Below, in pieces: positions 17,164 through 25,153 of a stretch of DNA of 49,069 bases (position 1 is the stretch's first letter; the number at the start of each line of letters is the position of its first letter). The DNA is taken from contig CADASF010000025.1 of the NCBI GenBank assembly GCA_902790465.1, positions 1-49,069 on the forward strand, read 5' to 3'. Position numbers and translations under genes: made by a program. This stretch comes from an uncultured bacterium (GTDB lineage: Bacteria > Vulcanimicrobiota > CADAWZ01). The notes below the pieces were generated by a model. It searched no databases, had not been told where the DNA came from, and was given only the letters and a program-made list of their open reading frames with translations.

Positions 17164-17206
17164 AAAAAAGGTCTTGCAGTTCATTTTGTACTGCAAGACC
17201 TTTTTT
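17164..17206. terminator. Bidirectional terminator downstream of the short Hsp70 gene
   Basis: AAAAAAGGTCTTGCAGT (17164-17180) and ACTGCAAGACCTTTTTT (17190-17206) form a perfect 17-bp stem with A/T runs at both sides. It lies 9 bp beyond the stop of the minus-strand Hsp70 gene. Confidence 0.9.
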
Positions 17207-17214
17207 TGCACTCT

Positions 17215-19017
17215 TTATTCTTCTTCACTATGCCTTATATCAAATTCAAGTTTTCTCTTTTTTCCATTTCTCGAAACACACCAGAGCTCTATTGTTCCAA
17301 TCTCTGTTATATGCGTTTCCAAAGTTACTGGAATAACTCCGCTTTTTTCTTCTCCTTCAGCTTCAAGGAAAATTTTCATTGAAGGCATTTCGGAAATATC
17401 TTCATCTTCCCAATCTTCCAAAATATCTCCTATTTTGTCATCTCCTCTTGATGGAGAAGAGAAAAATCTAAATTCGGCATCACAACCAACAGAAAGGGCA
17501 AATTCTCTTCCTTCAAGTGGAACTTCTGATCCCTCTTCGATTCCTTTTTCTGCTATACAAAGTGCATTTACAGGAGGCTCAAAACCTGGGACAGAAGGCA
17601 TTGGAACTTCAAGACCGATATAATAAGATCTCGATGTACCACCTTTAATTCTTATTCCCTTTCCTCTTCTCGAAAGAGCATAAGAAGCAGCCCCTTTTGC
17701 AACTGCTAAATCCAAATCTGCACCATCAAGAACATCTATTTTTTGTCCTTTTGGATACCATTTATTCACAGAGTTTATAAATTTTTCTGATAATTTCTTT
17801 GATTTAAAAACACCGCCATTTAAAAGAACATGTGTTGGAAGTAAACTACAGCCTTTTTTCTCAAGTTCAGAGGCATTTGCACTCAAAAATAAAGCCAAAT
17901 GTCTTGTTATTGCTGGGTCTGATTCATAGGGAAGCCCTATTTCTGAAAGTCCCCTGTTTCTGACTGCAGGAGTTGAGTCAATATCACATTCAGGGAAAAA
18001 GCCATCACAGACAATTTTCTCAAGGAGTTCTCTTTTTAATGTAACTGTTATAGAACCGCCAAAAAGACTACTTGTTCTTCCAGGTATTACAATGTCTATT
18101 TCATTAATCGAATCATCTGATAACATCTTTTCTTTTGCAGATGAACAACCACGACAAAGAGCATTTAACTGCCAAGAATCAAGTTTTTTCTTTTTGGTTG
18201 CCCTAAGTTCTGCAGAAAGTGCCATAGCAGCTGCCAAATCCATATTATCTCCACCCAAAAGTAAATGATTTCCAACTGCAATTCTTTCAAGTTCAAGATT
18301 TCCATCATTTTCTGCAACAGCAATTAAACTAAAGTCAGTTGTGCCACCTCCGACATCGCAAACAAGGACAGTATCACCGACTTTTAAAATCTTTCTCCAA
18401 TTATCACCTTGTTCAAAAAGCCAAGCATATAATGCCGCCTGTGGTTCTTCAAGAAGAATTACCTCCATATTTGAAGCAATGGCAGCTTTTACAGTCAAAT
18501 CTCTTGCTGCTGCGTCAAATGAAGCAGGAACAGTCAAAATTATTGTTTGACTTGCAAAATTTTCGCCTTTTCCTGTGAAACGCTGATTCCAAGCCTCATA
18601 AAGATGATCAAGACACTTCATAGCAGATTCAACAGGTGAAATTTTAGAAACTTTTTTAGGGTCTGCACTCCAAGGCAAAATCATTCCTTCTCTATCTATA
18701 TTTGAACAAAGCCAAGATTTAGAAGAAGATACGAGCCTATCAGGTACTCTTGTTCCCTGTTTTAATGCAAATTCACCAACTATATATGGATAATCTCCCC
18801 AAGGAAGTGTTGTTGCTCCTTCTGGCAGTTCATGTGAACCTGGCAAATATACAAAAGAAGGTAGAGTATTTCTTTCATTGACTTCTCCAACAGCCGTTAT
18901 CTGTGGAATTTTAAAAATTTCAGCAACAGGCTTTTCAGAATCAACTCTGCAATAAGCCATAGCTGTATTTGTAGTTCCTAAATCTATTCCTATTACAAAA
19001 GGTGAATCATTATTCAT
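17215..19017 (-). CDS. Hsp70-family protein, short form partnered with DUF2760
   Basis: This 600-residue actin-fold ATPase has GIDLGTTN near residues 10-17 and CDVGGGTTDFSL near 225, followed by a short C-terminal beta-rich domain instead of a full DnaK substrate domain and lid. The start is the ATG at 19017: a GGAGG lies 8 bp upstream, and the alternative GTG at 19032 would use that same ribosome binding site as codons. It follows the DUF2760 gene by 15 bp on the same strand, so the two are one operon. It is homologous to the ATPase part of the 930-residue protein at 7610-10402. The role is presumably an atypical chaperone, with unknown clients. Confidence 0.9.
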   Translation of the reverse strand: MNNDSPFVIGIDLGTTNTAMAYCRVDSEKPVAEIFKIPQITAVGEVNERNTLPSFVYLPGSHELPEGATTLPWGDYPYIVGEFALKQGTRVPDRLVSSSKSWLCSNIDREGMILPWSADPKKVSKISPVESAMKCLDHLYEAWNQRFTGKGENFASQTIILTVPASFDAAARDLTVKAAIASNMEVILLEEPQAALYAWLFEQGDNWRKILKVGDTVLVCDVGGGTTDFSLIAVAENDGNLELERIAVGNHLLLGGDNMDLAAAMALSAELRATKKKKLDSWQLNALCRGCSSAKEKMLSDDSINEIDIVIPGRTSSLFGGSITVTLKRELLEKIVCDGFFPECDIDSTPAVRNRGLSEIGLPYESDPAITRHLALFLSANASELEKKGCSLLPTHVLLNGGVFKSKKLSEKFINSVNKWYPKGQKIDVLDGADLDLAVAKGAASYALSRRGKGIRIKGGTSRSYYIGLEVPMPSVPGFEPPVNALCIAEKGIEEGSEVPLEGREFALSVGCDAEFRFFSSPSRGDDKIGDILEDWEDEDISEMPSMKIFLEAEGEEKSGVIPVTLETHITEIGTIELWCVSRNGKKRKLEFDIRHSEEE

Positions 19018-19032
19018 CTTGTCTTCCTCCAC

Positions 19033-19494
19033 TTATCTAATCTCTATTTCAGCAGGACAAACAGCGTCTTTTGAAGCGAGAGAAGAAGGAAATTCTGCTT
19101 TTTTCAATCTCCAACCGTGATGTATCAAAATTCCTCTAAAAGGCGGTTCTCCTGATACATTACCTGAAAGTATCATGCTGTTTGGATTATATCCCTTTTC
19201 AACTTTTACTTCTGAATTTTCCTCTTGATCAATTATGCTTTCAAATTCGGCATAATCTTTAAGTGTCTTTTTACAACCCTGTTGAACAGTTCTTGCAACA
19301 GAGCCAACTTGTGCATCTGTATATTCAGAAATATCTTCCATTAAAAAATCAATAAATCTTCCGTCTCTCTGAAGAAGAGAAAAAACAACAGAAGGCTCAC
19401 AAAATTTTCCCTGTGTCAAAAGAACAACATTATCAAAAAACTTTTTATCAAAAAGCATTTTAAAAAAGAATGAAAATGCCTTAAAAAAACGCAT
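19033..19494 (-). CDS. DUF2760 domain protein
   Basis: This 153-residue protein matches what I know of DUF2760: a hydrophobic N-terminus (residues 1-15), a central helical part (FSLLQRDGRFIDFLMEDI) and a C-terminal part with PPFRGILIHHGWRLKK. Genes of this family typically sit directly before an Hsp70-like gene, as here. A strong ribosome binding site (GGGGGAG) precedes the ATG. The biochemical role is unknown; the conserved linkage suggests a co-factor or client adaptor for the atypical Hsp70. Confidence 0.85.
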   Translation of the reverse strand: MRFFKAFSFFFKMLFDKKFFDNVVLLTQGKFCEPSVVFSLLQRDGRFIDFLMEDISEYTDAQVGSVARTVQQGCKKTLKDYAEFESIIDQEENSEVKVEKGYNPNSMILSGNVSGEPPFRGILIHHGWRLKKAEFPSSLASKDAVCPAEIEIR

Positions 19495-19574
19495 AACTCC
19501 CCCTTCTTCATCTCTTTAATCTATTTAGTCTGAATCAAATTTGAAAAAAAATCTCAATCAATCTGCCAATAAAT

Positions 19575-21008
19575 TTATTTCCAATAATCCAAAGTATCAG
19601 GATCCATTCCTATATTTTTAGAAAGAAAAACAGGATTTTTTCCTTCTTTTCTTTGTTTTTCGTAATCAGCAAGTGCTTTATATGCAACTCCTCCAAGAAT
19701 AACAATAGAAGGAATATTTATGAGAGCCATTCCTCCCATTGTTATATCTGCAAATGCCCAAGCCATAGACATTGGAGTAATAGCACCAAAGAAAATAACA
19801 AGTACACATCCGATGCGGAAGAATGTTATAAAAGTTTTGCTTGGCATTTTTTTATTATTGATAAAAGTAAGTACATTATCCATATAAAAAAGATTTCCCA
19901 AAAGAGTTGTAAAAGCAAATAAAACCATTGCAACTGTAAGAAATATAGGACCAAATGCCCCCAAATTTGTTGACATTGCAGTTTGGACATATGGAGCTCC
20001 AGCAACTTCATGAGTTATTGGAACTTTTGACATCAAACACATAAAAGCTGTTGCTGTACAAATTAAAAGTGTATCAATATAAACTGATAACATTTGAACA
20101 AGACCTTGTTTTACTGGATGAGATGTTGTTGCAGCAGCTGCAGCATTTGGAGCAGAACCAACTCCAGCTTCGTTGGAATAAAGTCCACGTTTAATACCAT
20201 AGACAAGACAAGAACCAGCAAGACCGCTTCCAATAGCTTTAAAGTTAAAAGCATCAGAAAAAATAAGTTTAAATATTTCTGGCAAAGTATGTATATTTAT
20301 AAGCATAAGAACAATTGTTACACAAACATACAAAACTCCCATTATTGGAACTAAATAACTTGTTACATTAATTATTGTTTGTCCACTGCCTCTTTTTTTA
20401 TCGCTAAATAAGCATATAGCAGTTAAAATTGCAATTGTTGTTCCTATAATTATTGGAGTAATTTTAACATCATAAAAACTGTATGCGACAAAAGTGGATT
20501 GAAGATTGTATGAAGTAAGTAGATTAAATCCAAAGCCATAAGTTGCAATCAAGAATATAGAAAATAAAACTGCTACCCACCTATTTTTTAAAACTTGTTC
20601 AATATAGTAAGCAGGACCTCCATAACTCCCTCCTGTTTCTTGATTATGACGCTTGTATATTTGGGCTAATGTACTTTCTATAAAAGCACTTGCACCACCT
20701 AAAATTGCCAAAACCCACATCCAAAAAACAGCACCTGGACCGCCTAAACATATTGCAGTAGAAACACCGATTATATTTCCTGTTCCTACTCTTGAAGCTG
20801 TTGAAACCATTAGTGCTTGAAATGGTGATACTTTATTTTTGTCTCCAGAACTTTCTTTAATTACACGAATAGATTCTATTACAAGCCTAATTTGAGCAAA
20901 TTTTGTTCTTATCGAAAAATATATTCCTGCACCCAGTAAAATCAAAATTAAAATCGGATAATAAAGCACATCATCAACTGCATTTAAAAAGTTTACAACA
21001 GATTCCAT
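19575..21008 (-). CDS. AGCS-family alanine/glycine:cation symporter
   Basis: This 477-residue polytopic membrane protein belongs to the alanine or glycine:cation symporter family (AlsT/DagA/AgcS type). Typical signatures are present: GGPAYYIEQVL around residue 123-133, and YSNEAGVGSAPNAAAAA around 265-285. About 10-11 hydrophobic segments are visible. It imports alanine or glycine with sodium or protons. A GAGG ribosome binding site lies just upstream of the ATG. The gap to the downstream DUF2760 gene is 80 bp and shows no clear terminator, so read-through into the chaperone genes is possible. Confidence 0.95.
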   Translation of the reverse strand: MESVVNFLNAVDDVLYYPILILILLGAGIYFSIRTKFAQIRLVIESIRVIKESSGDKNKVSPFQALMVSTASRVGTGNIIGVSTAICLGGPGAVFWMWVLAILGGASAFIESTLAQIYKRHNQETGGSYGGPAYYIEQVLKNRWVAVLFSIFLIATYGFGFNLLTSYNLQSTFVAYSFYDVKITPIIIGTTIAILTAICLFSDKKRGSGQTIINVTSYLVPIMGVLYVCVTIVLMLINIHTLPEIFKLIFSDAFNFKAIGSGLAGSCLVYGIKRGLYSNEAGVGSAPNAAAAATTSHPVKQGLVQMLSVYIDTLLICTATAFMCLMSKVPITHEVAGAPYVQTAMSTNLGAFGPIFLTVAMVLFAFTTLLGNLFYMDNVLTFINNKKMPSKTFITFFRIGCVLVIFFGAITPMSMAWAFADITMGGMALINIPSIVILGGVAYKALADYEKQRKEGKNPVFLSKNIGMDPDTLDYWK

Positions 21009-21075
21009 AAAACCTCTTCATTTTTTCTCCCAATTTTTTAGGAGTTAATTTATCCTATAAAGATTCTTTTAGAAA

Positions 21076-21119
21076 CAACAAATCCCCTTTATCATATTTA
21101 ATAATAAAGAGGATTTGTT
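21076..21119. terminator. Hairpin between symporter and toxin/immunity region
   Basis: AACAAATCCCCTTTAT and ATAAAGAGGATTTGTT form an imperfect stem of about 15 bp. No long T-run follows on either strand, so terminator function is likely but not certain. It lies between the end of the immunity-type gene (minus strand) and the start region of the symporter. Confidence 0.55.
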
Positions 21120-21125
21120 ATTTAC

Positions 21126-21190
21126 TTATTGACCTTCAAATGGTACTATATCCCAATTTATCATTTTAGCACCGATCTTTGTTAATCTAT
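21126..21190 (-). other. Possible frameshifted tail of the 128-residue immunity-type protein
   Basis: Downstream of the stop at 21182 another minus-strand frame reads NRLTKIGAKMINWDIVPFEG and then a Gln codon before TAA at 21126-21128. Adding one base to the A-run just before the stop would join the immunity-type protein to this peptide. The peptide looks protein-like (WDIVPFEG), but the segment is short and coincidence is possible. Confidence 0.35.
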
Positions 21191-21568
21191 TTTTACAAAC
21201 ACAGAATAACAATGTTCTTTTGCATACAATAGATAATTATATAAAGCATGAACAGCTTCTGATGTTTCAGGAAAATGAAATTTTAAATTCAAATATCCTT
21301 TCACATCTTCTATATATTCTTCTATATTCTCTATTTTAACTTTTTCAAATGTATCCCAATTCCAAGTTCTAACATCCAATTGATAATCTTTTGTAAATCC
21401 CTTCCAATTATCTCCAGGGAATTCACATTTATCAAAAATATCACTAAAAAAACCACCCCATATACGAAATAATGGTATATTTTCTTTCTCCATTGTCAAT
21501 ATTATTTCTTCTTCACCTTCAAAACCACTGTAAAAATCTGTATTAATATTAAACTTTCCAGTGTCCAT
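21182..21568 (-). CDS. Candidate immunity protein of an orphan toxin module
   Basis: This 128-residue acidic, soluble protein has no motif I recognise. Its position suggests an immunity role: its ATG overlaps the 3' end of the upstream toxin-tip frame by 20 bp, and AGGAGG lies inside that frame about 12 bp before the ATG. Small acidic proteins directly downstream of CdiA/Rhs-type toxin tips typically bind and block the toxin. Notable features are an aromatic-rich middle (FRIWGGFFSDIF, TWNWDTFEKV). The C-terminus may be shortened by a one-base indel (see 21126-21190). It could also be an unrelated hypothetical protein. Confidence 0.6.
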   Translation of the reverse strand: MDTGKFNINTDFYSGFEGEEEIILTMEKENIPLFRIWGGFFSDIFDKCEFPGDNWKGFTKDYQLDVRTWNWDTFEKVKIENIEEYIEDVKGYLNLKFHFPETSEAVHALYNYLLYAKEHCYSVFVKID

Positions 21569-21863
21569 TTTTCAATAATTCCTCCTGTTCTTTTGTAGCT
21601 GTACCAACTTTTCTGGCTTTTATTGCATCTTCCCAAACATTTTTAAAAACCCATATATTTTTTTTACCTTTTTTGCCAATAAGAATATAATCTATGTGTT
21701 GGGTTCTACTATCTCCCATTCGTCTTCGTTCAACAATCCAAGTGGTTCCCTGTTCAGGTGGAGCGTCTGGAGTTCTTGTATGCCATCTGAGAGTGTATTT
21801 AAATTTTCCTTTTTTCCAACGATATTTTACCGAAATGCACCGTAATGCCCCTAAATTTGGGGT
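21549..21863 (-). pseudogene. Orphan polymorphic-toxin C-terminal tip, no start codon
   Basis: The frame is open for 104 codons but contains no ATG before residue 49. The sequence includes YTLRWHTRTPDAPPEQGTTW, then ERRRMGDSRTQHIDY, and ends KEQEELLKNGHWKV. This pattern (RWHT-P-TP, GTTW..ER, terminal GHWK) matches my memory of C-terminal toxin domains of Rhs/CDI-type proteins, possibly the type 17 polymorphic toxin group; the exact family is uncertain. The delivery part is missing, so this is a displaced tip. An immunity-type gene overlaps its 3' end. The DUF4417 gene ends 12 bp upstream on the same strand. Such orphan toxin-immunity pairs can recombine into a full-length toxin gene elsewhere. 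Confidence 0.55.
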
Positions 21864-21875
21864 TCACTTCATCAT

Positions 21876-22697
21876 TTATGGGGAGTATGTCAATGTTTGT
21901 GCTTCGCATTTTAATCTCCTTTTTTCACTTCTGATTTTTTTGTTTATTCTGTTTCTTATTTTTAGTTTATTGTCAGGAATAACAATCTTAATGCCTTTTT
22001 GAATTGCATAAGAAAATATGTCTTTAGCATTGTCATCTTCAGCACATACATCAAAAACAATAATTGTTTTTAATTTTTTCAAATACTTAACAGTGTATTT
22101 AATAGCTTCTTGTAATATTTGTCTTTCAATTAAATCTTTTATTATTCCCATTGTGCTGAAAGCAACAACATTACAATCTTCTAATCCACTTAGATAGGTG
22201 TCTAATTCATCAAGAGTGGGGAATGTTATATTTGGAATTACAGAAGCATGGAGTTCTTTCATTAACCAAAGAGAAGTAACTCTTGATTTTTTCAATCTAT
22301 GTAAATTTTCAATAAGATCAATATCTCCAAGTTGTGAATAATCAGGAGATATAAAAAATTTAACACCTTCAAATCTTTTCTTAAATTCCTTTAATCGTTT
22401 TTCATTATTAAAATAAATGGCATTATATAATCCATTTTCACCATCAAAAACATTATCAAATAAATAAAAAGCAACTGCTGTCTTGTCTGTTTTGTGATAA
22501 TCTTTTGGATTATTATAAAGGGCAATATGATCTGGATATACATCTATGTCACAAGCTAAAGCAGGCAAACCATATTTTCCAACAGGATAAGTCGAATTTG
22601 TTATATCCAAATAAGTGGCATTTAATTTTTTCTTCAAATTTTTTGGTATTTGTTTACAAGTTCCATTTTTTCTTTTTTTCTTCTCGAACTTTTTCAT
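21876..22697 (-). CDS. DUF4417 family protein (phage-like)
   Basis: This 273-residue protein resembles DUF4417, a family of unknown function found in phages, plasmids and accessory regions. Features include a basic N-terminus (KKFEKKKRK), the segment PDHIALYNNPKDYHK, and FISPDYSQLGDIDLIENL with ASVIPNITF further on. These are typical of the family as I recall it. A strong ribosome binding site (GAGGAG) lies 7 bp upstream of the ATG. It is divergent from the XRE-IrrE gene, and they share the AT-rich intergenic region 22698-23030. The C-terminal ~30 residues are very basic, as in the toxin-tip frame that follows. The function is unknown. Confidence 0.7.
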   Translation of the reverse strand: MKKFEKKKRKNGTCKQIPKNLKKKLNATYLDITNSTYPVGKYGLPALACDIDVYPDHIALYNNPKDYHKTDKTAVAFYLFDNVFDGENGLYNAIYFNNEKRLKEFKKRFEGVKFFISPDYSQLGDIDLIENLHRLKKSRVTSLWLMKELHASVIPNITFPTLDELDTYLSGLEDCNVVAFSTMGIIKDLIERQILQEAIKYTVKYLKKLKTIIVFDVCAEDDNAKDIFSYAIQKGIKIVIPDNKLKIRNRINKKIRSEKRRLKCEAQTLTYSP

Positions 22698-22915
22698 AAT
22701 TATCTCCTCTCTAATAATTTAAACCTAAATGGTTATTTTTTTATATATTATATTTTAATTATATAATTTTAAAAAATGTATATATAAATATTAAATTTTT
22801 GTAATATATAAATTAAAAATTATTTCTTTTTCTACTTATTTTATATATGTTATTTTTTAGATATAAAGCTAAATATAAAAAAAAGCAGTTTTGTTGTAAA
22901 AATTAAAAAGGAAAT

Positions 22916-22944
22916 TTGAATATTATATATAATTATGATATAAT
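22916..22944 (+). promoter_or_regulatory. Candidate promoter of the XRE-IrrE gene
   Basis: TTGAAT (22916-22921) and TATAAT (22939-22944) are separated by 17 bp. The start codon is 87 bp downstream. The gap 22698-23030 is extremely AT-rich and must also hold the divergent DUF4417 promoter, which I cannot place. Nothing else is seen in this gap. Confidence 0.55.
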
Positions 22945-23030
22945 AAAAATTTTATATATTTTATTAAAAATAGAAAAGATTATTTTACAAAACAAAAATT
23001 TTGGGAGATAATAAAAGGGGGGATTTTTAT

Positions 23031-24116
23031 ATGAAAAATAAACATCCAGGTATTGAATTAGAAAGAAAATTAAAATCAATAGGCATGAAAAATAAAGAAC
23101 TTGCAATAAGAACTGGAGTTACTGAAAAGCATGTATCAACAATTATAAATGGCATGAAAGCAATAACAAATAATTTTGCAAGAAAATTAGAATATGCACT
23201 TGATGAACCTAAGGCAGAATATTGGGTTACTTTACAAGCAAAATATGACAAAGAATTTAGTGAAGAACAAGACAAATACAATATAGATAAGGATGAATCA
23301 AAAGTATTAAAAGAGATAAAAATTATAATGCCATATCTATATGAAATCGGTGTTTTAAATGAAAATGATGACAATATCAAAAAAATACTCGATTTGAGAA
23401 GATTTGCAAGAATAAGTAATTTAATCAATATTGCCAATCTGCCACATTATGGAGCATATAGAATACAGTTAAAAACAAATGTAAATATTAATCCTTATGT
23501 CCTCTATATTTGGCAATGTGCTTGTGAATATATAGCAAAAAAAGTAAAAATTGAAAATGAAGTAAATTATACTTTATTAAAAGAAAAACTTCCACAAATA
23601 AAAAGCCTAATGTTCTCAGACCCTCAAAACATAGAAAATGAATTGCAAAAAATTTTTTATGAATGTGGAATAATTTTTAAAATAGTCAAATATTTTAAAG
23701 GAGCTCCTGTACATGGATTTATAAAAAAATTAGGTCAATCAAACAATGTTGTTTTATGTATGACATTTAGACAGAAAAGAGCAGATGTTTTTTGGTTCAC
23801 TCTATTGCATGAGATAGGACATATCCTAAACAAAGATGAAAATAATTACTTAGTTGATTTTGAATTTGCAAAAGGAGATGAAGAATTAGAGGCAGACAAT
23901 TTTGCAAATAAAGAATTGATAAATCAGAATGACTATAAGAGATTTGTTGATAATGATGTTTTTACTTTGCCTGCTATAAAAAAATTTGCAAAATCTCAAA
24001 ATGTACAGCCATATATTGTAATAGGGCGACTTCAGCATGATCAAATCATCGGTTGGAATGAATATGTAAATGAAATTCCAAAATACGAATTTATTGAAGA
24101 GCAAATAAACAAGTAA
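23031..24116 (+). CDS. XRE HTH regulator fused to ImmA/IrrE-type metalloprotease domain
   Basis: This 361-residue protein has an N-terminal helix-turn-helix (about residues 8-60: ERKLKSIGMKNKELAIRTGV, then TEKHVSTIINGMK) of HigA/XRE type. Its C-terminal COG2856-type domain contains the zinc motif HEIGH at 260-264. I chose the ATG at 23031, which follows a strong AAAGGGGGG ribosome binding site; a TTG at 23001 would add ten residues and absorb that site. Proteins of this architecture act as repressors that may be inactivated by self- or partner proteolysis, or as antitoxin-like regulators. No paired HigB-type toxin is next to it. It sits between the two orphan toxin-immunity modules and may regulate the region or a mobile element. 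Confidence 0.88.
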   Translation: MKNKHPGIELERKLKSIGMKNKELAIRTGVTEKHVSTIINGMKAITNNFARKLEYALDEPKAEYWVTLQAKYDKEFSEEQDKYNIDKDESKVLKEIKIIMPYLYEIGVLNENDDNIKKILDLRRFARISNLINIANLPHYGAYRIQLKTNVNINPYVLYIWQCACEYIAKKVKIENEVNYTLLKEKLPQIKSLMFSDPQNIENELQKIFYECGIIFKIVKYFKGAPVHGFIKKLGQSNNVVLCMTFRQKRADVFWFTLLHEIGHILNKDENNYLVDFEFAKGDEELEADNFANKELINQNDYKRFVDNDVFTLPAIKKFAKSQNVQPYIVIGRLQHDQIIGWNEYVNEIPKYEFIEEQINK

Positions 24117-24164
24117 AAACTTGGGCTGTGAAAAAAATACTTTTTTTCACAGCCCAAGTTTTTT
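24115..24164. terminator. Bidirectional terminator, CTGTGAAAAAA family
   Basis: AAAAACTTGGGCTGTG plus seven A (24115-24137) pairs perfectly with seven T plus CACAGCCCAAGTTTTTT (24141-24164), giving a stem of over 20 bp with a 3-nt loop. It lies between the converging XRE-IrrE gene and the 110-residue immunity-type gene and terminates both. Confidence 0.92.
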
Positions 24165-24175
24165 AGTTTGCTTAA

Positions 24176-24508
24176 TTAATCTCTTAATTCACCTTCTGCA
24201 TAGATTATACATTTTTCATAATGTGCGTCCCAAGTTTTAGGAAATTTACTTTTCAATTTCTTCAAACAATCTACAAATTTTCTACTTTGTGTTTCTTTTG
24301 CTACATAATCCATTACTTCACTAATCCAGCCATATTCATCTTCTGCACACTCTGTTTTCAAAAATTCTATTGTGCTGTCAATGTCTTTAGAAAGAATTTT
24401 AGTTTCTTCTTGAAAACATTGATTTATTCCATAATCCCATTCATCGTTAGTTTCTTTACAAATTCTTCTTCTTTCTTCCAAAACTTTCCTAAATTTCTCA
24501 ATATCCAT
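24176..24508 (-). CDS. Candidate immunity protein for the EndoU toxin tip
   Basis: This is a 110-residue, Glu/Lys-rich, mostly helical soluble protein with no recognised motif beyond a WxxxxDYVAKET-like helix. It starts 3 bp after the stop of the EndoU-type toxin frame, with GAGG about 9 bp upstream inside that frame. Position, size and charge fit an EndoU immunity protein, but I cannot name the Imm family. A strong terminator follows it. Confidence 0.7.
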   Translation of the reverse strand: MDIEKFRKVLEERRRICKETNDEWDYGINQCFQEETKILSKDIDSTIEFLKTECAEDEYGWISEVMDYVAKETQSRKFVDCLKKLKSKFPKTWDAHYEKCIIYAEGELRD

Positions 24509-24511
24509 CTG

Positions 24512-25060
24512 TTATTTCCTCTTCTTTCTTTTCTTTATTTTTTTTATAGGTTGAATTGAATCAGGAAAAATTGTAGCTACTTCTCCTTTAGTTTTAATTA
24601 TACCTACTCTAACACCTTTCCAATTTCCAAATCCTATATGACCATTTTTAAGATGTTTATTGGATTTTAAACTTGCAACATGCTCCCCAGCACATCTTAT
24701 TTCTTTTTTTGTCCAATTTTTAGGAAACCAAGATTGCCCTATGCCAGTTTGTTTATCTTTTTTTCTATGATCTGGAATATGCCCTACTCTAACTCCATTA
24801 GGATAAGTTTTTACTATTTTATATTCTATTCCATACTTTTTTAATAATTTTATATTAGCCTCTCCATGTCCGCCACTATCTAATCTTATGCGTTTGGGTT
24901 TGAAAGCTTGAATAAATTTACCCTCATTTGCATGGCTTAAAGCTGAATTACTAATAATTTTCTTCTTATTAGATTTTCTCTTAACATAATTTTTGCTTGC
25001 AGAACTTCCATTTGAAGAACTTCCATTTGAAGAACTTCCATTTGCAGAACTTCCAAATGA
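24512..25060 (-). pseudogene. Orphan EndoU-type toxin tip without a start codon
   Basis: A 182-codon minus-strand frame, bounded upstream by a TAA at 25061-25063, contains no methionine codon at all, so it cannot be translated alone from ATG. Residues 62-131 match the bacterial EndoU nuclease domain of CDI/Rhs toxins: GGHGEANIKLL (63-73), TYPNGVRVGHIPDHRKK (85-101) and GQSWFPKNWTKKEI (108-121). Conserved histidines needed for RNA cleavage are present in GGH and VGHIPDH. A Gly-Ser-Asn repeat leads in (residues 1-21), and the C-terminus is Lys-rich. The delivery portion is absent. The downstream gene is a candidate immunity gene. It may serve as a silent tip cassette for recombination. Confidence 0.85.
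25001..25060 (-). repeat. Four 15-bp tandem repeats at the EndoU tip boundary
   Basis: AGAACTTCCATTTGA is repeated four times with small changes and encodes NGSSS-type units in the EndoU frame. The repeat begins exactly next to the upstream stop codon, so it marks the junction where the toxin tip was cut from a longer gene. It is not CRISPR: there are no spacers. Confidence 0.85.
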
Positions 25061-25153
25061 TTAGATTAACTTAATACAATCTAAAGGAAATTTTATAATA
25101 AAATAAAATATATACTTTATTATTTATTGCCCAAAATATAGAAAGTGCAAATC

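Noticed and set aside
23027-23437. 136-codon minus-strand open frame
   Set aside because: Antisense to the XRE-IrrE gene, whose HTH is clear in the other strand.
25001-25060. 15-bp repeats as CRISPR or regulatory iterons
   Set aside because: They are contiguous, in frame with the EndoU tip and encode a Gly/Ser/Asn linker.
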